DNA of 40,540 nucleotides. Source: Chitinophaga pinensis. Its GTDB lineage: Bacteria; Bacteroidota; Bacteroidia; Chitinophagales; Chitinophagaceae. Both the position numbers and the translations under genes were made by a program. The notes under the pieces were generated by a model. The model was not told the origin of the DNA. It saw nothing but the letters and a program-made list of their open reading frames with translations, and searched no databases. The stretch is taken from contig CAMBYG010000008.1 in the NCBI GenBank assembly GCA_945872085.1, forward strand, positions 1 through 40,540, written 5' to 3'. Shown here piece by piece: positions 25,057 to 33,793 of this stretch. Each line of letters begins with the position of its first letter. Positions within the stretch are counted from its first letter, which is position 1.

Positions 25057-26115
25057 GTGCAGTCTTCCTCTTCTCATAAAGCCGTTGGTACTTGGTTATT
25101 CATAGGCGTAGCCATGATCTTGATTCAGGTAATTTTAGGTGGGGTCACCCGCCTTACTGGTTCTGGATTGTCTATTACTGAATGGCAACCTATTTTAGGA
25201 GCCTTGCCACCATTAAATAACCAAGAATGGGCTTTGGCTTTTCAAAAATATCAAGCACACACTACTCAGTATCAGTTTGTTAATAGCCATTTTACCCTAG
25301 CCGATTTTAAACAGATTTATTTTTGGGAATGGATGCATAGAGAATGGGCGCGCCTACTCGGAATCGTTTTTATAGTGGGGTTTTGCTATTTCTTGTTTAA
25401 AAAGAAGTTTTCAAAAGAGCAGCTCTTCCCTTTTATCATTTTATTTATTCTAGGTTTTTTACAAGGTGCTATTGGTTGGATTATGGTCAAAAGCGGAATT
25501 GATGCTGACAATATTTATGTGAGTCATATTCGTTTGGCTATTCATTTTGTTATGGCAACCCTTTTAGGTCTCTATACTTTATGGTTTGCTATTACTACTT
25601 ATTTTAAAGATGCATATGTTACTAATGGATCAAGCTTATTTAAGGCTACTTTTATATTGATTGTATTAGTGCTTATTCAATTAGTGTTTGGAGCTTTTAT
25701 TGCCGGTTTGAAGTGTGCTAATGTAGCCGCTACATGGCCGAGCATTAATGGTGATTATATCCCTAAATCTATTGGCAATTTTGATTTTGTATATGATAAA
25801 ATCAATATTCAGTTTGTACATCGTACTTTGGCCTATATTATTTTTATACTTACTATTCGTTGGTTTTTTAAAGCAAGAAAATTACTTGTACTTCAAAAAA
25901 ATAATATTTTAAAAAATACTTATTATTTGCCACTACTGTTTGTTTCTTTTCAAGTAGCATTAGGTATCACTACACTTTTAAGTGCCACTACCATAAAAGC
26001 GGGCGTATTTGGTGTTTATGAATATCTAGCAACAGCCCATCAAACTGTGGCCTTGTTATTTATAGCTTCTTTAGTTATGCTGTTGGCTTTTTTGAAGAAA
26101 GCGTCAGTTAAATAG
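25057..26115 (+). CDS. ctaA: Heme A synthase, COX15/CtaA family
   Basis: CtaA oxidises the C8 methyl group of heme O to make heme A for cytochrome aa3-type oxidases. I use the GTG at 25057 because a promoter box covers the TTG at 25039; the product is 352 residues. There are about eight transmembrane segments. The signature GGVTRLTGSGLSITEWQP and the long LPPLNNQEWALAFQKY loop match the longer COX15-like branch. Candidate heme ligand histidines are H94 (WMHREWAR), H157 (SHIRLAIH), H255 (HRTLAY) and H328 (AHQTVALL). The gene stands alone; no ctaB or cox genes are in the window. The stop overlaps the end of the facing glycosyltransferase gene by 12 bases. Confidence 0.95.
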   Translation: MQSSSSHKAVGTWLFIGVAMILIQVILGGVTRLTGSGLSITEWQPILGALPPLNNQEWALAFQKYQAHTTQYQFVNSHFTLADFKQIYFWEWMHREWARLLGIVFIVGFCYFLFKKKFSKEQLFPFIILFILGFLQGAIGWIMVKSGIDADNIYVSHIRLAIHFVMATLLGLYTLWFAITTYFKDAYVTNGSSLFKATFILIVLVLIQLVFGAFIAGLKCANVAATWPSINGDYIPKSIGNFDFVYDKINIQFVHRTLAYIIFILTIRWFFKARKLLVLQKNNILKNTYYLPLLFVSFQVALGITTLLSATTIKAGVFGVYEYLATAHQTVALLFIASLVMLLAFLKKASVK

Positions 26116-26997
26116 GTGGGCGTCTAGTTTTTCCCAATTGGGTAATGTTGCAATCCAATCTTTTTTGAGCATTTTATCCCAAATGCTTCTATTATTATAG
26201 AAGCTAATTTTTTCTTGAGCAATAGTAGATAAATCTATTTGTGCTAATTTAATAGCGAGCACCTCCCAATTGTCTTTGCCATAGTAATCAAAAAAACTAG
26301 TGATGATGCTGCCCATTTCTTTTATATTCCAATAGTGCTCAAGGTGACTAGCGGCAATTTTTAAATAGTGCTGTTGAAATACAAAAGCAAATGCAAATTG
26401 CTCTACGATATGTTTTTCAAAACGTGGATACAGTTCATCTGTCAAATGCAATACTTCCTTAATTAATGGTCTTTTTGAACTATTAAACCCAAGCACACCA
26501 GCATTGTATAGTGCCTTGTTTTTGTAAGCTAAGGCATCTGCTTCTTTTGCAAGAAAACGAGCTAGTTTATTAATGATAGGATGAATAGAGGATTCAATTA
26601 TGCCTTCGAAAGTATGCATAAAAAGAGCGCCTTCTTCAATTGCCGTAAATAGATCTTCACAATGCTTCTTAAATACGGTATCGGTATCTATATATAAAAA
26701 ACTACCAGAATAATGCAAAGAAACGTCTTCAAGTAATTTTATTTTAAGGCGATGCACAAAGGACTGTGCACCTCTCCATTCCTTAATTTTATCTGCATTA
26801 AGGGGTATAAAAATTACAGATACAAATTCGTTGATAGCCGCAGGGTACCACGTTGGTTTATCGGTATAAATGATAAAAGAAACCTCTTTACTTTTCTCTT
26901 TATGAATAGCATAGTAGCTGAGCATGGCAAATAAGCTCTCGTATAAAATACGTTCTTGCCCATAGGCTTGCATTACTATATATCTATTCTTACTCAT
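26104..26997 (-). CDS. Putative GT-A-fold glycosyltransferase (GT8-like)
   Basis: The 297-residue product has no signal peptide. It has an N-terminal Rossmann-like start (RYIVMQAYGQERILYESLFA), a metal-binding DxD motif at D104-D106 (LYIDTDTVF) and an NAGVLGFNS segment, as in family 8 and related retaining glycosyltransferases. This suggests transfer of a sugar from a nucleotide-sugar, but donor and acceptor are unknown. It starts 3 bases after the stop of hutH, so it is co-transcribed with that gene, though no functional link is evident. It could also belong to a broader uncharacterised Bacteroidota group. The fold call is fairly firm; the function is inferred. Confidence 0.7.
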   Translation of the reverse strand: MSKNRYIVMQAYGQERILYESLFAMLSYYAIHKEKSKEVSFIIYTDKPTWYPAAINEFVSVIFIPLNADKIKEWRGAQSFVHRLKIKLLEDVSLHYSGSFLYIDTDTVFKKHCEDLFTAIEEGALFMHTFEGIIESSIHPIINKLARFLAKEADALAYKNKALYNAGVLGFNSSKRPLIKEVLHLTDELYPRFEKHIVEQFAFAFVFQQHYLKIAASHLEHYWNIKEMGSIITSFFDYYGKDNWEVLAIKLAQIDLSTIAQEKISFYNNRSIWDKMLKKDWIATLPNWEKLDAHLFN

Positions 26998-27000
26998 TAT

Positions 27001-28476
27001 CTATTGAATTGAACTTGGCAACTGATTTAAAAATTGTTCTGCTTTTATTAGGTCATCATGCAATAAACGATCGGTATGCATAAAGCTTACTTCTTTTCTA
27101 AAAGCAGCAATAATGCGCTCTAATTTTTCGGAACTTTTTAGTGGTCGGCGAAGCTCAATTGCTTGTATAGCTGTTATAAGTTCAATAGCTAATACTCGTT
27201 GAACATTTTCTAGAACTTTATATAATTTTGTAGCAGCATTGGCTCCCATACTTACATGATCTTCTTGTCCATTACTACTTACAATACTATCTACTGATGC
27301 CGGAGTGCAATATTGTTTGTTTTGACTAACAATAGACGCAGCAGTATATTGTGCAATCATAAAGCCACTATTGAGGCCTGCTTCAGGAGCTAGAAATGGA
27401 GCTAGTCCTCTTTGTCCACTGATTAATAAATACGTTCTTCTTTCAGAAATATTGGCCAACTCTGCCATTGCAATGGCTAAAAAATCTAATTGTAAGGCTA
27501 GTGGCTGTCCATGAAAATTACCACCACTTACAATAACATCTTCCTCATCAAATACAATTGGATTATCGGTTACCGAATTGATTTCAATTTCCATAACTTT
27601 TGCAACCTGATCAATGACATCGCTAGAGGCACCATGTACTTGTGGTATGCACCGGAAAGAATAAGGATCTTGTACTTGTTCTTTATGTTGTTGTTGCAGT
27701 TCACTTCCGGCCAATAAGGATAGCATTTGAGCAGCCGTTTCTATTTGCCCTTTGTGCGGACGTACTTTATGGATATAAGGTTGAAAAGGTTCGTTTTTAG
27801 CTAGAAATGCATCTGCTGAAATTGCAGCAATACAATTTGCCCATTCTAGTAATCGTTGTGCATACCAAATTGAGTGTGTACCAAAACTACTCATAAACTG
27901 AGTGCCGTTTAATAAAGCTAGTCCTTCTTTTGCGGCTAGTGGTATAGCTTGAAGATTGCATTGTGCCAAGGCTTGTTTTGCATCTACAATTTCATTGTTG
28001 TAATAAACTTTACCTTGTCCAAATAAGGGTAAAGATAAATGCGCTAATGGGGCTAAGTCGCCGGAGGCACCTAGCGATCCTTGTTCAAAAATAACTGGGA
28101 TAATATCGTTATTATAAAATGCAACTAATCGTTCTACAATTTCTAATCGCACGCCACTATAACCCTGGCTAAGTCCATGAATTTTTAAAAGCAGCATTAA
28201 TTTCACTAGCTCTTTAGGTACGCTATTACCTAAACCACATGCGTGCGAGCAAACTAAGTTTTCTTGTAATTGTGATAAATCTTCGTTGGCTATACGCACA
28301 TTACATAAAGAGCCAAAGCCCGTATTGATACCATAGTAGGTATCTCCAGAATTGATTTTATTTTCTAAGTAGCTTCTATTCTTTTGTATTCTTTTTTTAG
28401 CAGCTTCTGAAAGTATAAGCTTATTTGGCAAGCCTTTTGTTCCAAAACTTGCCTTTAAAAAATCAGGTATCTCCAT
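27001..28476 (-). CDS. hutH: Histidine ammonia-lyase
   Basis: This 491-residue aromatic amino acid lyase has the Ala-Ser-Gly triad that forms the MIO cofactor (A137-S138-G139 in GSLGASGDLAPL), with the Tyr-containing YYGINTGFG loop before it. The substrate-selecting pair is Ser-His (S77-H78 in CSHACGLG), as in histidine-specific enzymes, and the C-terminal DHVSMGANAA motif agrees. It would deaminate histidine to urocanate. The other hut genes (hutU, hutI, hutG or hutF) are not in the window, so it is separated from the rest of the pathway, or serves a different one. It lies between a thioredoxin-like gene (47 bases upstream) and a glycosyltransferase gene (3 bases downstream). Confidence 0.9.
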   Translation of the reverse strand: MEIPDFLKASFGTKGLPNKLILSEAAKKRIQKNRSYLENKINSGDTYYGINTGFGSLCNVRIANEDLSQLQENLVCSHACGLGNSVPKELVKLMLLLKIHGLSQGYSGVRLEIVERLVAFYNNDIIPVIFEQGSLGASGDLAPLAHLSLPLFGQGKVYYNNEIVDAKQALAQCNLQAIPLAAKEGLALLNGTQFMSSFGTHSIWYAQRLLEWANCIAAISADAFLAKNEPFQPYIHKVRPHKGQIETAAQMLSLLAGSELQQQHKEQVQDPYSFRCIPQVHGASSDVIDQVAKVMEIEINSVTDNPIVFDEEDVIVSGGNFHGQPLALQLDFLAIAMAELANISERRTYLLISGQRGLAPFLAPEAGLNSGFMIAQYTAASIVSQNKQYCTPASVDSIVSSNGQEDHVSMGANAATKLYKVLENVQRVLAIELITAIQAIELRRPLKSSEKLERIIAAFRKEVSFMHTDRLLHDDLIKAEQFLNQLPSSIQ

Positions 28477-28523
28477 AAATTCAATTGATTGTTTTCGAAT
28501 TCCTTTTGCAGCTAATTTAGAAA

Positions 28524-29033
28524 TTAAATTTTTTCTAAAACGTCTTGTAAAGAAGATTGAATATTCTTTTCTACACTTTCTGTAATTCTTCCAACTTCTA
28601 CATTGTCGCGCATTAAGATTATAGTTGGTACGCGCTCAATATGATAGAGTTGATGTTCTATCCCTTTGGTTTCTTTTTTTCTATCTACACCATATATTAG
28701 CAATCTTTCAAAAGGATAATTAACTTGTTCTAATAATTTAATAAATGGAGGAATAAGAGCATGAGTGTCACTACACCATGTTCCCATGAAAACAACTATT
28801 TGAATGTTATTAAGTCGGTCTCTCAAAATATGAATTTGTTCTTCATTTATTTTAGCAAGTTCATAATTTTTATTAAACCATGAATAATTTGCTTCTTTGA
28901 GTTGCTTAATACTAAAACTACCTTTCATTATAATAGATTTATTTTTTTCAACAATGCGATCAAAATCAACAGTGTTTTGAGCAAATAAAGAATGGGACAT
29001 TAGAAATAATAAAGATGCTAGTAAAAGTTTCAT
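28524..29033 (-). CDS. Exported thioredoxin-fold protein with single active-site cysteine
   Basis: The 169-residue product has a signal peptide ending SLFAQ. The thioredoxin fold is shown by VVFMGTWCSDTHALIPPF and the later RVPTIIL cis-proline loop. The active site is W86-C87-S88-D89-T90: the second cysteine of CxxC is replaced by threonine, giving the WCxDS/T form seen in a set of Bacteroidota thioredoxin family proteins. It may act as a monothiol redox or isomerase-like factor, or may not be redox active in the usual way. It lies 12 bases after the merR-like gene and 47 bases before hutH, on the same strand. Confidence 0.86.
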   Translation of the reverse strand: MKLLLASLLFLMSHSLFAQNTVDFDRIVEKNKSIIMKGSFSIKQLKEANYSWFNKNYELAKINEEQIHILRDRLNNIQIVVFMGTWCSDTHALIPPFIKLLEQVNYPFERLLIYGVDRKKETKGIEHQLYHIERVPTIILMRDNVEVGRITESVEKNIQSSLQDVLEKI

Positions 29034-29045
29034 GTTTTTATTGGT

Positions 29046-29618
29046 TTATACAAGTGTTTTTAATTGTTGTAATTTATTTTTAATTTTTAAAAGTGCAGCT
29101 TTAACATCTAAAGGAGCTTGCGCTTGAGAGGCTAATTCTTTTAATTTTGTTTTAGCTCCTGGTATAGTAAAGCCTTTTTCTTTAACTAAGTGATAGATTG
29201 TTTTTAACTCTTCTATTTGTTGACGAGTATATAAGCGATCGCCCTTGCGGGTAGTACGCACTTTTATATTAAATTCTTTGGTCCAGAAACGAATATGTGA
29301 GGTGTTTAGATTAAATAATTTAGCCACTTCACCAATAGTTTGATATTGCTTTTGCTCGTCTGGACTTATAGTATCTAAAACAATTGGTTTTTTCTCAACC
29401 ACCTTTTTTTCAGTTGCAGCTTCTGCGTTGACTATGGGTTTGATTGCTTCTTTTTCTGGAACTGCAACTTCCGGCGATGCTGTTTTTGTAGTTGCTTCTT
29501 TTTCAGCTACTTCTTCTTTATTGGCAGTATTAGTTTTTTTTACACGAGCCTTCATTCCACCTTGGTTGGGAATGGGTGCAAATTCTTCCCCGAATAATGT
29601 AAGAATAGTGTTGCTCAT
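29046..29618 (-). CDS. MerR-family transcriptional regulator with long charged N-terminal extension
   Basis: The 190-residue product has a MerR winged helix-turn-helix from about residue 92 (YQTIGEVAKLFNLNTSHIRFW, then RKGDRLYTRQQIEELKTIYHLV with GFTIPGAKTKL, quoted in parts). Residues about 22-85 are low-complexity, rich in Ala, Glu, Lys and Thr, and unlikely to fold. There is no C-terminal ligand-binding domain beyond a short helix. The MerR helix-turn-helix suggests binding to a spaced promoter; the target is unknown. It is the first gene of the reverse-strand series leading to hutH and diverges from mqnC, sharing a 110-base gap. Confidence 0.88.
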   Translation of the reverse strand: MSNTILTLFGEEFAPIPNQGGMKARVKKTNTANKEEVAEKEATTKTASPEVAVPEKEAIKPIVNAEAATEKKVVEKKPIVLDTISPDEQKQYQTIGEVAKLFNLNTSHIRFWTKEFNIKVRTTRKGDRLYTRQQIEELKTIYHLVKEKGFTIPGAKTKLKELASQAQAPLDVKAALLKIKNKLQQLKTLV

Positions 29619-29703
29619 GGTGTTAAAAATACTGATTTTTTTTGTTTTTTATTCATTTTTCTATTTCTTAAGCTACTTATAGAACATATCCGTATTATTG
29701 AAT

Positions 29704-29711
29704 TAAATTTG
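29704..29711 (+). promoter_or_regulatory. Bacteroidota -7 box (TAAATTTG) of mqnC
   Basis: This perfect TAnnTTTG match ends 17 bases before the mqnC ATG at 29729. Confidence 0.55.
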
Positions 29712-29728
29712 TAGTTCAATTATATCTT

Positions 29729-30853
29729 ATGCAATTAGATGCACTCTATAAAAAAGCACTTGCTTTTGAATTTTTATCCATCGAAGAAGGTATCTATTTA
29801 TTTGAGCATGCTCCTTTAGCAGACTTAATGCTTGTAGCAAATGAGCTCAGAAAAATACAGGTGCCACATGGTAAAGTAACTTGGATTATTGATAGAAATA
29901 TGAATACTACCAATGTGTGTGTAGCCAATTGCAAGTTTTGTAATTTTTATAGAATTCCTGGTCACGAGGAATCTTATATTACCGATATAGAAACGTATAA
30001 AGTAAAAATTGAAGAAACCTTTAAATATGGAGGTGAGCAATTGCTTTTACAAGGTGGTCATCATCCTGAATTAGGCGTAGCGTATTATGCAGATTTGTTT
30101 AAAACACTCAAACAACTTTATCCGAGTTTAAAACTGCATGCTTTAGGTCCGCCAGAAATAGCGCATATAGCTAAAGTGAGTAAAATGACTACTTTAGAAG
30201 TATTGCAACAATTAAAAGAGGCGGGTATGGATAGTATGCCGGGTCCTGGTGCAGAAATTTTAAACGATCGCGTAAGACGACTCATTTCTAAAGGAAAATG
30301 CGGTGCTCAAGAATGGTTAGATATTATGCATGAAGCGCATACTATAGGTTTAACAACCTCTGCAACAATGATGTTTGGGCATGTAGAAACCCTATATGAA
30401 CGCATGGAACATCTTGTAAAAATAAGAACAGTACAAGCAATGAAACCAGCAGATGCGAAAGGATTTATTGCTTTCATCCCTTGGACTTTCCAAGATGTAG
30501 ATACCCTATTGCATAGAATTAGAGGTACTAAAAATGATACTACAGCAGATGCCTATATACGCATGATTGCTATATCTAGAATTATGTTACCCAACATAAA
30601 AAACATTCAAGCTTCTTGGTTGACGGTAGGTAAACAAGTAGCGCAAATATGCTTACAAGCTGGTGCTAATGATTTTGGTTCGATTATGATTGAAGAAAAT
30701 GTAGTAAGTGCTGCTGGCGCGCCCCATCGATTTACTGCTAAAGGTATTCAAGATGCGATCGCTGAAGCTGGCTTTGTTCCTCAATTACGAAACCAACAAT
30801 ATGAGTTTAGAGCAATGCCAACTACTATGGAGGAGCAAGTAATTACTTACTAG
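29729..30853 (+). CDS. mqnC: Cyclic dehypoxanthinyl futalosine synthase MqnC (radical SAM)
   Basis: MqnC is a radical SAM enzyme of the futalosine route to menaquinone; it cyclises dehypoxanthinyl futalosine. The 374-residue product has the Fe-S cluster cysteines C64, C68 and C71 in CVANCKFC, preceded by the RNMNTTNVC context typical of the MqnC/MqnE/CofH group. Also visible are GGEQLLLQGGHHPE (SAM binding), the GMDSMPGPGAEIL segment and GAPHRF near the end, which are MqnC rather than MqnE features. Other mqn genes are not in the window. A promoter box lies 17 bases upstream. Its stop overlaps the facing aminotransferase stop by 4 bases (ctag). Confidence 0.95.
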   Translation: MQLDALYKKALAFEFLSIEEGIYLFEHAPLADLMLVANELRKIQVPHGKVTWIIDRNMNTTNVCVANCKFCNFYRIPGHEESYITDIETYKVKIEETFKYGGEQLLLQGGHHPELGVAYYADLFKTLKQLYPSLKLHALGPPEIAHIAKVSKMTTLEVLQQLKEAGMDSMPGPGAEILNDRVRRLISKGKCGAQEWLDIMHEAHTIGLTTSATMMFGHVETLYERMEHLVKIRTVQAMKPADAKGFIAFIPWTFQDVDTLLHRIRGTKNDTTADAYIRMIAISRIMLPNIKNIQASWLTVGKQVAQICLQAGANDFGSIMIEENVVSAAGAPHRFTAKGIQDAIAEAGFVPQLRNQQYEFRAMPTTMEEQVITY

Positions 30854-31992
30854 GCATTACTCGGAATTTGGAGTAAACGTTGAATAGCATCACGAATGGT
30901 TTGCTCTTCTTTGGCAAAGCAAAATCTAATAAGTCGTTCGTCTTTTTTATTTTTATAGAAAGGACTTAAAGGAATGGTTGCTACACCATAGTTGATGGTT
31001 AACCATTTTGCAAATTCAGTATCCGGCATATCGCTAATAGCATCATAGCTGGCTACTTGGAAGTAACTACCTGGAGATTTTTGATGAATTTTAAATGGAG
31101 TTTTACTTAATGCTTCTAAAAAGAAATCTCTTTTTTCTTGCATAAACGCAGCTTGTGTATATAAAGTATGCGTCTCTAAAAATCTTGCAATAGCAACCTG
31201 TGTGGGTGTACTAACAGAAAAGGAAAGATATTGATGCAATCGCCTAAAAAGATTCATATTAGTATCATTGGCTAAGACATATCCAATTTTCCACCCTGTT
31301 GCATGTAGCGATTTGCCAAAAGAATAAATACAAAAACTACGTTCTCGTAAGCCCTCATGCTGATAGGCAGAAAAATGTTGTTGACCATCAAATAGCAAGG
31401 TGTCATAAACTTCATCTGCGATGACAAAGATGGAAGTATCTTTTATTAATTCGTAAAGTGTATTCCAATCTTCTTTAGACCAAACTGCTCCTGTAGGATT
31501 GTGTGGTGTATTTACTATAATAGCTTTTGTTTTTGAATTAATAGCCTTTTTTATAGCCTCCCAATCTACACTAAAATAGGGCGCTTTTAATGCAATGCAT
31601 ATTGGTATGGCATTGCACATTTCTATATTGGGTACATAACTATCGTAGGCTGGCTCTAATACAATAACCTCGTCTCCGGCTGACAAAATACTTGCTAGCG
31701 CTGTAAAAATCCCATAGGTAGCACCTGGGGTAATTGTTATTTGTGTATCGGGGTTTAGTGAAACTTGATACTGATTGGAGTATTGTTTAGCTATTTGTTC
31801 TCGCAAATTAGCTAAGCCAATCATGGGAGCATACTGATTAAAACCCGCTCTGCTGGCATCAAATAAATATTCACTTAATGCAGGATGCAAAGGATAATCT
31901 GGAAAACCTTGTGATAAATTTATCGCTTTGTGTTCGTTAGCCAAAGCGCTCATGACGCTAAAAATAGTAGTATCTGCCGCAGTGTGTTTCAA
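30850..31992 (-). CDS. PLP-dependent aminotransferase, methionine aminotransferase/YbdL-like
   Basis: The 380-residue product is a fold-type I aminotransferase of class I/II. The PLP lysine is K227 (SFGKSLHATGWKIGY), with N165 (NTPHNPTG) and D193 (IADEVYD) as cofactor contacts. The opening INLSQGFPDYPLHPAL is typical of the YbdL/kynurenine aminotransferase subgroup, in which Bacteroidota members are usually called methionine aminotransferase; the substrate is not proved by sequence. It follows manC with 2 bases between, so they are co-transcribed, without an obvious pathway link. Its stop overlaps that of mqnC by 4 bases. Confidence 0.88.
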   Translation of the reverse strand: MKHTAADTTIFSVMSALANEHKAINLSQGFPDYPLHPALSEYLFDASRAGFNQYAPMIGLANLREQIAKQYSNQYQVSLNPDTQITITPGATYGIFTALASILSAGDEVIVLEPAYDSYVPNIEMCNAIPICIALKAPYFSVDWEAIKKAINSKTKAIIVNTPHNPTGAVWSKEDWNTLYELIKDTSIFVIADEVYDTLLFDGQQHFSAYQHEGLRERSFCIYSFGKSLHATGWKIGYVLANDTNMNLFRRLHQYLSFSVSTPTQVAIARFLETHTLYTQAAFMQEKRDFFLEALSKTPFKIHQKSPGSYFQVASYDAISDMPDTEFAKWLTINYGVATIPLSPFYKNKKDERLIRFCFAKEEQTIRDAIQRLLQIPSNA

Positions 31993-31994
31993 GC

Positions 31995-33086
31995 TTATAA
32001 AAATTTATCTCCTTTGTTTCGTTTCACTTCTGCTACATACTCTTTAATTTGTTGTTCACGGTTGCGTTCACAAATTAAAAGTACATCTTCGGTATCCACT
32101 ACTATAAATTTCTCTAATCCCTGCAAGACTACTAATTTTTGTTTAGGCGCTTTAATCATGCATTCTGTTGCATCGATAATCATTACATTATCACCATGCA
32201 CGGCATTGCCCAAATAATCTTTTTCAAAATTATCATACGCCGATTCCCAAGTACCTAAATCGCACCAGCCAAAATAAGAGGGTACTACAAATACATTTTT
32301 AGCTTTCTCCATGATACCATAATCTATGGATATATTGGTGCACTGTGCATATAACTGATTGATTAGTTCAGATTCTTTAGGGGTGTTGTATACTTCTCTT
32401 GCTTGAATAAATACATCATTTAATTCTGGAAGGTATTTTTCAAGCGCGTTTTTAATAGTGTTTACATTCCAAATAAAAATACCTGCATTCCATAAAAAAT
32501 CGCCACTTTTTAAAAAGGTTCTCGCTAATTCTAAGGAAGGTTTTTCGCTGAAGGTGCGGACTCTAAATACGGTATCAATTTGATCTTCAATATCGTATTG
32601 TATATACCCATAACCCGTATCTGGTCGGGTAGGTTTGATACCAAGGGTAAGCAAAGCATCATTTTTAGAAACAAATTCTAATGCATTAAGTGCCGTAGCT
32701 GTAAAGCCTTTTTCATCCATGATCAAATGATCTGCCGGAGACATGATAATATTGGCATTCGGATTTTTTTCATAAATACGATGCGCAAAGTAGGCAGCAC
32801 AAGGAGCGGTATTTTTACGAGAAGGTTCACTGATAATGTTTTCAGCGGCCACTTCAGGTATTTGATCTTGTAATGTTTTTATATACTGTTGATTTGTAAT
32901 AAAATAAATGTTCTCTTTCGGACAAATATCTAAAAAACGAAGATAGGTCCATTGAATTAGAGATTTTCCTGTTCCAAGAATGTCGATAAATTGTTTAGGA
33001 TAGCTCATTCTACTTTCCGGCCAAAACCTACTTCCAATTCCTCCTGCCATGATGCAGACATAATTGTTTTGAATATTCATATGCAT
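31995..33086 (-). CDS. manC: Mannose-1-phosphate guanylyltransferase
   Basis: The 363-residue product makes GDP-mannose from GTP and mannose 1-phosphate. The nucleotide-binding loop AGGIGSRFWPESR and the following YPKQF motif are the type II (ManC-like) signature, followed by ENIISEPSRKNTAP, MSPADHLI, TGYGYIQY and the FSEKPS motif. A C-terminal cupin isomerase domain found in longer bifunctional ManC proteins is absent. GDP-mannose feeds GDP-fucose and surface polysaccharide synthesis. It starts its own unit, with the aminotransferase gene next. Two starts are close: ATG 33086 and ATG 33080. Confidence 0.95.
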   Translation of the reverse strand: MHMNIQNNYVCIMAGGIGSRFWPESRMSYPKQFIDILGTGKSLIQWTYLRFLDICPKENIYFITNQQYIKTLQDQIPEVAAENIISEPSRKNTAPCAAYFAHRIYEKNPNANIIMSPADHLIMDEKGFTATALNALEFVSKNDALLTLGIKPTRPDTGYGYIQYDIEDQIDTVFRVRTFSEKPSLELARTFLKSGDFLWNAGIFIWNVNTIKNALEKYLPELNDVFIQAREVYNTPKESELINQLYAQCTNISIDYGIMEKAKNVFVVPSYFGWCDLGTWESAYDNFEKDYLGNAVHGDNVMIIDATECMIKAPKQKLVVLQGLEKFIVVDTEDVLLICERNREQQIKEYVAEVKRNKGDKFL

Positions 33087-33132
33087 TTAATTTACAGTAC
33101 TACAATAATACAAATAAGCAGCTATATTTAAT

Positions 33133-33160
33133 AAAAAAAGCAGCCCTAAGACTGCTTTTT
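33133..33160 (-). terminator. Terminator of the isc/nfu operon
   Basis: A 9-bp stem (33135-33143 with 33152-33160) closes an 8-base loop, and a T-run follows on the reverse strand. It starts 18 bases after the nfu stop codon. Confidence 0.85.
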
Positions 33161-33178
33161 AATATTTCTTTGATGTTA

Positions 33179-33769
33179 TTATGCCGATTCGGCAACTACT
33201 TCTTTTACTTCGGGTATCATTCGTTTCATCATACCTTCAATACCTGCTTTTAAGGTAACGGTTGAAGAAGGGCAGCCAGAGCAAGAGCCTTGCATGGAAA
33301 GGGTAACCGTACCATTTTCAAAACTAATAAAACTGATAGCGCCACCATCCATTTCTACAGCTGGTTTTACATAGTTTTCTAATAATTCTTTAATGCGAAC
33401 AACAACATCTGTGTCGCCATCACTTACCGAGTTGTTGCCTGCTTGTAGCACTATTTCTTCTTCATTGATTATGGTTTTACCAGCCTCTAAATATTCTTTT
33501 AGAAATTGACGAATAGTTGGTATCACTTCATCCCATTGTGTATCAGTTGTTTTGGTAAGCGTTACAAAATTACTTGCTATAAATACACTTTTTATAAAGG
33601 GGAAGGCAAATAGGTCCTTTGCCAATGGCGAAGGTGCAGCACTTGTTTCATCAGCAAAATCTATACTCTTACCTGGGTATAATAATTTGTTGGCAACAAA
33701 TTTCATAGTCTCTGGGTTGGGCGTCATTTCTGTATAAATACTTACAATCGTATTTCCTGTTTGTAACAT
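33179..33769 (-). CDS. nfu: NifU-type Fe-S cluster carrier protein (Nfu)
   Basis: This 196-residue protein has an N-terminal Nfu_N domain (MTPNPETMKFVANKLL) and a C-terminal NifU domain with the cluster-binding CxxC pair in GSCSGCPSSTV. The IDGGAISFISFENG-like segment (MDGGAISF) agrees. Such proteins receive Fe-S clusters from the scaffold and pass them to target enzymes. It is the last gene of the iscS-iscU-iscA-nfu series and is followed by a terminator. The gene spacing on this side is 24 bases from iscA. I chose the ATG at 33769; a second ATG at residue 15 (MTPNPE) would give the shorter family N-terminus. Confidence 0.93.
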   Translation of the reverse strand: MLQTGNTIVSIYTEMTPNPETMKFVANKLLYPGKSIDFADETSAAPSPLAKDLFAFPFIKSVFIASNFVTLTKTTDTQWDEVIPTIRQFLKEYLEAGKTIINEEEIVLQAGNNSVSDGDTDVVVRIKELLENYVKPAVEMDGGAISFISFENGTVTLSMQGSCSGCPSSTVTLKAGIEGMMKRMIPEVKEVVAESA

Positions 33770-33793
33770 AGTACTTCTATTTAATTGTTATTT

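Noticed and set aside
27001-28476. hutH as a tyrosine or phenylalanine ammonia-lyase
   Set aside because: The Ser-His pair at 77-78 (CSHACGLG) matches histidine-specific enzymes. No flexirubin-type genes are nearby.
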